5,136 bases of DNA from Gemmatimonadota bacterium (GTDB lineage: Bacteria > Gemmatimonadota > Gemmatimonadetes > Gemmatimonadales > Gemmatimonadaceae). Below, piece after piece: positions 1 to 5,136 of this stretch. Positions within the stretch are counted from its first letter, which is position 1. Every line of letters begins with the position of its first letter. The stretch is taken from NCBI GenBank assembly GCA_031127185.1, contig JARIET010000211.1:1-5136 (forward strand). The letters are read 5' to 3'. A program made the position numbers and the translations under genes. The notes beneath the pieces are model-generated. The model was given only the letters and a program-made list of their open reading frames with translations, was not told the origin of the DNA and made no database searches.

Positions 1-347
1 GTGATCGTGCCAGCAAGATCCTGCAGCGGAGAATACGACGTGCCCGCAAGGTCGCCCGTTGGCGTTCGCGCCAGATTCACGAAGGGCGATCGCGCCCCCT
101 GCGCCGATGTCGGAAGCCCCGGCGCCTTGGTAGGATCGACGGGCACTTCCGGCACTACCGGTGCCGCGGCCGCCGGCTTCGCCGCCTGCCCCCCCTGCGC
201 GTCTGCCGTTGCCACCTGCGCCAGCAACGCGCCGCCCAACGCGCCCGCCGCACCCGTGAGCAGTTCACGCCTCGTGAGGCCGGGGTCGGAATCCGCCCGG
301 CCCCCCTCGTCCCCCAACGTCCCGTTGTCACCCGTTTTCGTGTTCAT
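1..347 (-). CDS. Tat-exported molybdopterin oxidoreductase, sulfite oxidase/SoxC-like, N-terminal 115 residues (3' end off the left edge)
   Basis: Seen: an ATG at 345-347 opens a frame of 115 codons that reaches the left edge without a stop. A twin-arginine signal lies at residues 25-30 (TRRELL). An Ala/Gly/Leu-rich hydrophobic stretch follows (about 31-47), then a likely signal peptidase site ADA|Q after residue 50. A Pro/Ala-rich linker comes next. Residues 86-113 (RSPFV...SPLQDLAGTI) match the segment just before the first conserved block of bacterial sulfite oxidase-family molybdoenzymes. Known of the family: a periplasmic Mo-pterin enzyme that oxidises sulfite or related substrates, or reduces oxidised substrates. 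The cofactor is inserted in the cytoplasm, which explains Tat export. The Mo-ligating Cys and the catalytic core lie outside the window, so the reaction cannot be assigned. The gene starts 37 bases after the upstream lipoprotein gene and probably shares its transcript. The region before the ATG has no good Shine-Dalgarno. A TTG at codon 11 is a possible alternative start. The 24 residues before the arginine pair are unusually long and acidic. Confidence 0.72.
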   Translation of the reverse strand, partial: MNTKTGDNGTLGDEGGRADSDPGLTRRELLTGAAGALGGALLAQVATADAQGGQAAKPAAAAPVVPEVPVDPTKAPGLPTSAQGARSPFVNLARTPTGDLAGTSYSPLQDLAGTI

Positions 348-384
348 ATATGGCGTGGAGAGTAGTAGATCGCGTCCGGTCGCG

Positions 385-1125
385 CTAACGCGCCGCACGG
401 ACCGTGCGGATGGCCATCCGAATGCCGGGCCACACATTCAGCGCGGCCAACCGTGCCCCCTCCGCCGTTGGATGGATACCATCGCCCTGGTTGTACTTGG
501 CGACGCCGCCCACGCCCTCGAGAATGAACGGCAGTAGTGTCACTCCACTTTCCACCGCCACCCGCGCGAAGAGTTCGTGGAAGGCCTTGGTGTACATCGG
601 CCCCATGTTGGTGGGCGCCTCCATTTGAACGAGCAGGATCTGCGCGTTGGGGTTCGACGCGCGTGCCTTGGTGATAATGCCTTTGATGTTCGCCGCAGTG
701 GTGTCGTAGTTCAGGCCGCGCAGGCCGTCGTTTGCGCCAGTCTCGACGACGATGATGTCATAGCGTTCCTTGAGCAACCAATCGGCACGACGCAGCGCCC
801 CCGCCGACGTCTCCCCCGAAAGCCCGGCATTGGCCACTTGAATGGGCAACCCCGCCGAATCGGCGAGTTGCATGATCACGGCCGGCCAGCTCTCCATGGT
901 TGGGTCGGCCAGACCGAGACCTGCCGTGAGGCTTGTCCCAATGAAGAGCGCCTTGGGAGCGTCATTCGCGGGTTCTGCCGCCGCAGGCGTTGCCCCACCC
1001 TTGGACACGGTGGTTGATTCCACCGGTGCTGCGGCGCTCGCGCCCGCACCGGCCTTGGGCTCTCCCGGCCCACACGCTGCAACCATCGCCAGTCCCGCCC
1101 CGTACAACACAAATGCTGGTCGCAT
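385..1125 (-). CDS. tesA: Lipoprotein SGNH hydrolase, TesA/arylesterase type
   Basis: This 246-residue enzyme should hydrolyse acyl-ester or thioester bonds (lysophospholipase/arylesterase/thioesterase I type). Seen: a short signal peptide with lipobox VAAC, so the lipidated residue would be Cys18. Residues 19-57 form an Ala/Pro/Gly-rich tether. Block I is GTSLTAG (63-69) with nucleophile Ser65. Block II is NAGLSGETSAG with oxyanion Gly101. Block III is GAND with Asn132. Block V is DGIHP with Asp215 and His218. All SGNH residues are present, so it should be active. Block I reads GTS where E. coli TesA has GDS, a variant common in arylesterase relatives. The ATG at 1125 is supported by a good GGAG ribosome binding site and by the position of the signal peptide. 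Its first 13 bases overlap the divergent ABC ATPase gene. The arrangement matches tesA beside ybbA-ybbP, which argues for a shared job in the periplasm. The sulfite oxidase-like gene follows downstream. E. coli TesA is a soluble periplasmic protein, whereas this one appears membrane-anchored. The physiological substrate is unknown. Confidence 0.9.
   Translation of the reverse strand: MRPAFVLYGAGLAMVAACGPGEPKAGAGASAAAPVESTTVSKGGATPAAAEPANDAPKALFIGTSLTAGLGLADPTMESWPAVIMQLADSAGLPIQVANAGLSGETSAGALRRADWLLKERYDIIVVETGANDGLRGLNYDTTAANIKGIITKARASNPNAQILLVQMEAPTNMGPMYTKAFHELFARVAVESGVTLLPFILEGVGGVAKYNQGDGIHPTAEGARLAALNVWPGIRMAIRTVRAAR
1113..1125. other. 13-base overlap of two divergent coding starts
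   Basis: The + strand ATG of the ABC ATPase (1113-1115) lies inside the first codons of the - strand lipoprotein gene, whose ATG is at 1123-1125. The two reading frames therefore overlap head to head by 13 bases. Each gene's promoter and any untranslated leader must lie within the coding region of the other gene. Confidence 0.75.
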
Positions 1126-1847
1126 CCAATCTCCAGAAAGAATATCCGAGCGGCGCCGGCACCCTCGCCGTCCTCAAACACGTCACCTTCACGATACCCC
1201 AGGGATCGCTGGTCGCGATCGTCGGGCCGTCGGGAAGCGGCAAGACGACCCTCCTCGGCCTCCTTGCCGGACTCGACGTCCCCTCGTCCGGCTCCGTCTC
1301 GCTCGACGGCGTCGACCTGACCCGGCTCTCGGAAGATGACCGCGCGCGCCTCCGTGGTGAGAAAGTTGGGTTCATCTTCCAAACGTTTCAATTGATCCCC
1401 ACGCTCACGGCCCTGGAGAATGTCCAGGTGCCGCTCGAACTGCGCGGTGAAGCCGGAGCGCCCGAACGGGCCCGCTCCCTGCTCGACCGCGTCGGGCTCG
1501 CCGGACGAATGGATCACTTCCCGTCGCAGCTCTCCGGCGGCGAACAGCAACGGGTCGCCATCGCCCGGGCGTTCTCCAACTCGCCACGCATCCTGTTTGC
1601 TGATGAACCGACGGGCAATCTCGATGGCGTCACAGGGGCGAAGATCGTTGAATTGCTCGAGTCGCTCAACCAGTCGTCGGGAAGCACGGTGGTCATCGTC
1701 ACGCACGACATGACGCTCGCCGAGCGCGCCGGCCGGATCATCCGGCTCCGCGACGGCGCCGTGGTCGAGGACCGGAGCAAGGACGGAGCGCCGACGGTCG
1801 CAACTGCGCCGGCCGCCGCCGAGTCGCCCGCAATGGTCGCCCGGTGA
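1113..1847 (+). CDS. ybbA: ABC transporter ATP-binding protein, YbbA type
   Basis: This 244-residue cytoplasmic ATPase should power the permease encoded next. Seen: Walker A GPSGSGKT (38-45), Q-loop Gln90 in FIFQTF, signature LSGGEQQR (140-147), Walker B ILFADEP (160-166), D-loop NLD (169-171) and switch His198. Every catalytic element is intact. The stretch QLIPTLTALENVQVPLELRG after the Q-loop is very close to E. coli YbbA and typical of the YbbA/LolD/MacB ATPase group. Start choice: ATG 1113 places the first beta-strand where the family expects it. In-frame TTG and GTG codons upstream (990, 1014, 1026) would add residues that are only the antisense of the lipoprotein gene. No Shine-Dalgarno precedes the ATG. 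After about residue 220 there is an Ala/Pro-rich tail not needed for ATPase function. The stop overlaps the permease start by GTGA, so the two are translationally coupled. LolD and MacB are alternative family labels, but the neighbours favour YbbA. Confidence 0.9.
   Translation: MLVASNLQKEYPSGAGTLAVLKHVTFTIPQGSLVAIVGPSGSGKTTLLGLLAGLDVPSSGSVSLDGVDLTRLSEDDRARLRGEKVGFIFQTFQLIPTLTALENVQVPLELRGEAGAPERARSLLDRVGLAGRMDHFPSQLSGGEQQRVAIARAFSNSPRILFADEPTGNLDGVTGAKIVELLESLNQSSGSTVVIVTHDMTLAERAGRIIRLRDGAVVEDRSKDGAPTVATAPAAAESPAMVAR
1130..1135 (-). promoter_or_regulatory. Ribosome binding site of the SGNH lipoprotein gene
   Basis: On the - strand the bases read TGGAGA. The GGAG core (1131-1134) lies 5 bases before the ATG at 1125. 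It fixes the start of the lipoprotein gene. The site lies inside codons 6-8 of the ABC ATPase gene on the other strand, so the same bases serve as coding sequence and as a translation signal. Confidence 0.75.
1844..1847 (+). other. GTGA stop/start overlap coupling ATPase and permease
   Basis: The permease GTG start (1844-1846) overlaps the ATPase TGA stop (1845-1847). No separate strong ribosome binding site is visible before the GTG, so translation of the permease probably relies on ribosomes finishing the ATPase. This would keep the two subunits in balance. Confidence 0.8.
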
Positions 1848-4411
1848 CCGGAGCGTCGCGAAACCGCTGGCGTTTCATCGCCAGCCTGGCCTGGCGCGAA
1901 AGCCGCACCGCACGCCGGCGCCTGTTGCTCTACATGTCGTCCATTTCGCTCGGCGTGGGCGCGCTTGTGGCCATCGATTCGATTGCCGACAACGTGCGCA
2001 GCGCCGTGCGCGCGCAGGCGCGCAGCGTGATGGGAGGCGACGTCTCGTTCAGTGCGGACGCCCGATTCCCGGACTCACTGCGCACCATCCTCGACTCCAT
2101 CGGCGCAGCGGGCGAGGCCAAGGTCGGCACTGCGGTGATCTTCACGTCGATGGCCTACGCGCCGCGGACGCAGCAGACGCGGCTCTCGCAGGTGCGTGCG
2201 GTCGGCCCAACATACCCGCCCTTCGGCGACGTCACCTCCGAGCCGGCGAATGCCTGGGCGCAGATGCAGGAGCGGCAGGCCGCGCTGGTAAGTCCGGCCA
2301 CGCTCATTGCCCTCGATGCCAAGGTTGGCGACACCCTCTCGATCGGGTACGCGCAGTTCGAGATTGCCGGGACCACGAACTCTGTGCCCGGTGATCCGGG
2401 ACTCCAGTCGGCGATCGGTCCGCGCATTTTCATCGGCGAGAAGTTCGTCGCGAGCACGCAGCTGCTGGGATTTGGCAGCCGCGCCGATTTCGTGACGCTG
2501 GTGCGCCTTCCCGACGGCGTGCAGAGCCCCAAGTGGGTGGCGCCATTCCGTCCCAAGTTTCAGGACGCGCACATCCGCGTCCGCACGGTGGTCCAGCAGG
2601 AACAGAACATGACGGAGGCGATCGGACGCCTCTCCGATTTCCTCGGCATCGTGGGCATGATCGCGCTGCTCCTCGGCGGCATCGGCGTGGCCAGCGGCGT
2701 CAACGCCTTTGTGAATCGCAAAGTCGACACGGTGGCCGTGCTGCGATGCATCGGAGCCACGGGGAGCCAGGTGTTGGCCATCTATGTCGCCCAGGCGGCG
2801 CTGATGGGCCTCGCGGGCGCCGCGATCGGCACCGCCATCGGCATCGGCATTCAATTCGTGTTGCCGCTGGCGCTCAAGAACACGCTGCCGCTCGATGTCA
2901 CGGTGCAGATCGTGCCGCGGGCGGTGGGACTCGGACTCGCGATCGGTGTCTGGGTCGCACTGATCTTCTCGCTTAGGCCGCTGCTCGCGCTCCGGCGTGT
3001 GTCCCCGTTGCAGGCGTTGCGGCGCGACGCAGCCGCGCTGGAACGCCAGCGGCTGCGTGACATCCCCTCGCACCTCGTCAACATCGCACTCGTGGCAAGC
3101 GTCGTCCTGCTCGCCGTTGCGCGCTCCGAGACCTGGATGCGCGGTGTGATGGTGGCCAGCGGCATTGGCGTCAGCCTCATCCTTCTGTGGGCGAGCGCCT
3201 CCTTCCTGTCCGTCATTGCGCGTCGCATGGTGGCGCGACGTTTGCCGTACCTGATGAAGCAGGGCGTGGCGAACCTGTACCGCCCGGCCAACCAGACGCG
3301 ATCAGTCGTGCTCGCGCTCGGCTTTGGAGCCTTCCTCGTCAGCACACTCTACCTCGTGCAGTCGAACCTGCTCAAGCAGTTCGAGATCTCAGCCGACGCG
3401 GCCCGCGGCAACCTCGTCTTCTTTGATATTCAGGAAGACCAGCGCGTGGCCATTGACTCGATCATTCGCGGCGTGAACGAGCAGGCGATGGGCGCCACGC
3501 CGATCATCACCATGAAGATCAAGGCCATCAACGGACGGACGCCAGAGGCCTGGGCGGCGGCCAATGCGATTCCGCCGCGAAACTGGGCGCTGCGTCGTGA
3601 ATACCGTTCCACGTACCGCGATACGGTTGTGCCCACCGAGAAGGTGCTCACGGGTGAGTGGTTCCCCACCGCGCCGGCGAATGCAGCCGATTCGATCCCG
3701 GAGATGTCACTCGAGACTGAAGTGGCCACGGAACTGAACGTGGCCCTTGGCGACACCATCACCTGGGACGTTCAGGGCGTGCCGGTGCGCGCGCGCATCA
3801 CCAGCACGCGCGAAGTGAACTGGGGCCGGTTCGAACCCAACTTCTTTGCCGTGTTCCAGCCGCGCGCGTTGCTGGAAGCCCCGCGGATGTACGTGCTCGT
3901 TGCGGCCATCTCCAGCGACACCGTCATTGCGCGCATCCAGCGCGATGTCGTGCAGCGCTACCCGAACGTCTCCAGCGTGGACCTCTCACTCGTGCGCAAC
4001 ACGATTGGCCAGATCATTGGGCGCATCACGCTCGCCGTGCGCTTCCTCGCGCTCTTCAGCCTGGCCATGGCTGTTCCGGTGCTCTTCAGTGCAGTGGCAG
4101 CCACGCGGCGAGACCGCCTACGTGAGGGTGTGCTCCTCAAGACGCTCGGCGCCACCCGCGCACAGATCGGACGCATCCTGCTTGCGGAGTATTCGCTGCT
4201 GGGCATGCTGGGAGCGCTGACCGGGATGCTGCTGTCGTTCGCCGGCGCATGGGGGCTCGTCACGTTCGTCTTCGAGGGTACGTTCTCGCCGGCGATCCTG
4301 CCCGCCTTCGCCATCGCCAGCGTGATGATGGTGCTCGCCGTCGCCATCGGCCTCTCGACGGGGCGCGAAGTGTTCCGCGAAACACCGATGGCCGCCCTGC
4401 GAGAGTCCTAA
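1844..4411 (+). CDS. ybbP: FtsX-family ABC transporter permease, YbbP type
   Basis: This 855-residue inner-membrane protein is the membrane partner of the adjacent ATPase. By eye it has ten membrane segments: about 27-48, 266-290, 308-338, 358-380, 410-427, 433-457, 485-506, 726-752, 780-805 and 815-837. Two large periplasmic domains (about 49-265 and 508-725) resemble MacB-type periplasmic core domains. Two FtsX domains follow them (about 265-390 and 726-850). This ten-helix layout fits YbbP rather than four-helix MacB or LolC/E. The motif REVNWGRFEPNFFAVF (656-671) fits the YbbP family. The two FtsX halves carry matching cytoplasmic segments, LRCIGATGSQ (300-309) and LKTLGATRAQ (766-775). 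These would be where the ATPase docks. Known of the family: such transporters do not simply pass substrates through a pore, and can extract or present lipophilic molecules at the periplasmic face. The reading frame is intact. The GTG start is supported by the overlap with the ATPase stop and by the position of the first helix. The substrate is not determinable from sequence. Confidence 0.9.
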   Translation: MTGASRNRWRFIASLAWRESRTARRRLLLYMSSISLGVGALVAIDSIADNVRSAVRAQARSVMGGDVSFSADARFPDSLRTILDSIGAAGEAKVGTAVIFTSMAYAPRTQQTRLSQVRAVGPTYPPFGDVTSEPANAWAQMQERQAALVSPATLIALDAKVGDTLSIGYAQFEIAGTTNSVPGDPGLQSAIGPRIFIGEKFVASTQLLGFGSRADFVTLVRLPDGVQSPKWVAPFRPKFQDAHIRVRTVVQQEQNMTEAIGRLSDFLGIVGMIALLLGGIGVASGVNAFVNRKVDTVAVLRCIGATGSQVLAIYVAQAALMGLAGAAIGTAIGIGIQFVLPLALKNTLPLDVTVQIVPRAVGLGLAIGVWVALIFSLRPLLALRRVSPLQALRRDAAALERQRLRDIPSHLVNIALVASVVLLAVARSETWMRGVMVASGIGVSLILLWASASFLSVIARRMVARRLPYLMKQGVANLYRPANQTRSVVLALGFGAFLVSTLYLVQSNLLKQFEISADAARGNLVFFDIQEDQRVAIDSIIRGVNEQAMGATPIITMKIKAINGRTPEAWAAANAIPPRNWALRREYRSTYRDTVVPTEKVLTGEWFPTAPANAADSIPEMSLETEVATELNVALGDTITWDVQGVPVRARITSTREVNWGRFEPNFFAVFQPRALLEAPRMYVLVAAISSDTVIARIQRDVVQRYPNVSSVDLSLVRNTIGQIIGRITLAVRFLALFSLAMAVPVLFSAVAATRRDRLREGVLLKTLGATRAQIGRILLAEYSLLGMLGALTGMLLSFAGAWGLVTFVFEGTFSPAILPAFAIASVMMVLAVAIGLSTGREVFRETPMAALRES

Positions 4412-4439
4412 CCGGCTGGTGGGGCCGCCGTCGGGGGCG

Positions 4440-5135
4440 TTACCGGACGCGCGCGAACGCGACGCGCACGGTGGCCGGCGCGTCGCCGGTCCCGAGCAGC
4501 GCCTTGACCTCCACGACCTGGGATGCATAGCCGGGCCCCGACAGATCGAGAAGCGTGAAGCCTCCGCCGACCATGGACGCGACGCCGACAATAAAACTGC
4601 CGAACGAACGCTGGCGTGGCGCGAAGGGATTGCTCCGATTGTAAATCAGCACCGAATTTGATGCGTTCTCGCAGGGGCCCATATCCACACACATCCCGAG
4701 CCACATATCCGGGTAATTCCACGAGCGCATCTGCAGGCGGTCATTCTGCGGCGTGTAGCCGCCGACATCGTCCAGATAGGCGGCGATTGACCACTCGCCG
4801 AGGGACTCTTCCCACCGGCGCCCCGTGCGCACTTCCACGTTGGCGACACCGGTGACCACGCTCGTGGTAAGATCGCGGAAGAATTGCGCTTCGTTGGCCG
4901 CAAAATGGTCGGCGGCCCAGCGCAGGAACGACCAGGCACCGGCGTAATAGTTGAAGTTGCCGGTGAAGCCGCGCCCCAGCGGCGAATAGATCTCCGGGCC
5001 GGTCATGTATGAGTAGAGCGCGTCAAAATGGCGCAGCATCAGGATGGGTCGGTTGGCGCAGGGCACGGCGGCAAGTTCAAACCGAATGTCACACCCGATC
5101 GACGCGGCATAGCCGGTGTTGGCCCGCGGCGCAGT
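4440..5135 (-). CDS. C-terminal 231 residues of a probable secreted protein, M30-like metallopeptidase type (5' end off the right edge)
   Basis: Seen: a frame open from the right edge to a TAA at 4440-4442. The GTG at 5066 is in frame but is only codon 24 of the visible part, and the frame continues upstream without a stop. It is not a convincing start. Visible residues 63-78 (YYAGAWSFLRWAADHF), 85-107 (FFRDLTTSVVTGVANVE... to TGRR) and 108-122 (WEESLGEWSIAAYLD) resemble the helical region after the zinc site in M30-like (hyicolysin-type) peptidases. There the pattern is a helix with FLRW, then TG.AN and a W..AL helix. The last 60 residues look like a beta-rich C-terminal domain. Four cysteines (15, 26, 149, 155) could form two disulfides, which suits an exported protein. 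The HExxH zinc site, if present, lies outside the window, so peptidase activity is unproven. The gene is convergent with the permease and functionally unlinked on current evidence. It could instead be a catalytically dead homologue. Confidence 0.5.
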   Translation of the reverse strand, partial: TAPRANTGYAASIGCDIRFELAAVPCANRPILMLRHFDALYSYMTGPEIYSPLGRGFTGNFNYYAGAWSFLRWAADHFAANEAQFFRDLTTSVVTGVANVEVRTGRRWEESLGEWSIAAYLDDVGGYTPQNDRLQMRSWNYPDMWLGMCVDMGPCENASNSVLIYNRSNPFAPRQRSFGSFIVGVASMVGGGFTLLDLSGPGYASQVVEVKALLGTGDAPATVRVAFARVR

Positions 5136-5136
5136 G

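Noticed and set aside
1..537. A + strand open frame at the left edge
   Set aside because: It is antisense to the Tat-signal gene and the end of the lipoprotein gene. The product is low-complexity Ala/Pro/Ser and no ribosome binding site is visible.
990..1112. A 41-residue N-terminal extension of the ABC ATPase from a TTG codon
   Set aside because: The extra residues are just the complement of the lipoprotein signal and tether region, and ATPases of this family begin close to the residue encoded at 1113.
1139..1144. A TATTCT on the - strand as a -10 box for the lipoprotein gene
   Set aside because: Transcription from it would begin within the ribosome binding site at 1130-1135, and no matching -35 is seen at the right distance.
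876..1706. A 276-codon - strand open frame antisense to the ABC ATPase gene
   Set aside because: It covers the sequence encoding Walker A and the signature motif on the other strand and overlaps the start of the lipoprotein gene in another frame. The product has no recognisable domain.
2075..3073. A long open frame (332 codons) on the - strand inside the permease gene
   Set aside because: It is antisense to a clearly conserved permease, its product is an Arg/His/Asp-rich composition with no motif, and such frames are expected in high-GC coding DNA.
4412..4439. A possible bidirectional terminator in the gap between the convergent genes
   Set aside because: Only a 4-base stem (CGGC/GCCG) can be drawn by eye and there is no T run on either strand. 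The gap holds nothing else that I can support.
4440..5066. Treating GTG 5066 as the true start of the right-edge gene
   Set aside because: The frame continues open to the window edge with family-like composition, including a cysteine at visible residue 15. No ribosome binding site precedes the GTG, and no export signal follows it.

Overview
The window is a densely coding, high-GC bacterial chromosome segment. It holds two complete transport genes on the + strand, one complete lipoprotein gene on the - strand, and two - strand genes cut by the window edges. No intergenic gap exceeds about 40 bases. I see no RNA gene, mobile element, CRISPR array or phage feature. The source looks like a Gram-negative soil or aquatic bacterium. 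Gemmatimonadota is my best guess, from the high GC, the lipoprotein SGNH hydrolase with a GTSLTAG block, and the style of the secreted peptidase-like protein at the right edge. This is an impression, not a phylogenetic result.

Left part, - strand (1-1125): a lipoprotein-type SGNH hydrolase of the TesA/arylesterase family (385-1125) is followed after 37 bases, in the same direction, by the start of a Tat-exported molybdopterin oxidoreductase of the sulfite oxidase/SoxC-like family (347 to beyond the left edge). The two probably form one transcript.

Centre, + strand (1113-4411): a YbbA-type ABC ATPase and a YbbP-type ten-helix FtsX-family permease share a GTGA stop/start overlap and surely form an operon. 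The ATPase gene and the hydrolase gene are divergent and their coding regions overlap by 13 bases at the 5' ends. This is the same gene order as tesA | ybbA-ybbP in Escherichia coli. The likely joint role is an envelope module: the ATPase drives a non-canonical (MacB/LolCDE-like) permease, and the membrane-anchored hydrolase acts on a lipid or acyl-ester substrate on the outer side of the inner membrane. The substrate cannot be read from sequence.

Right part, - strand (4440 to the right edge): the C-terminal 231 residues of a secreted-looking protein resembling the C-terminal part of M30-like metallopeptidases. It is convergent with the permease gene across a 28-base gap with no convincing terminator.

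Nothing here is a clearly new system. The most interesting points are the interlocked divergent starts, the conserved hydrolase/transporter module in an apparently non-proteobacterial genome, and the lipid anchor on the TesA-like enzyme.
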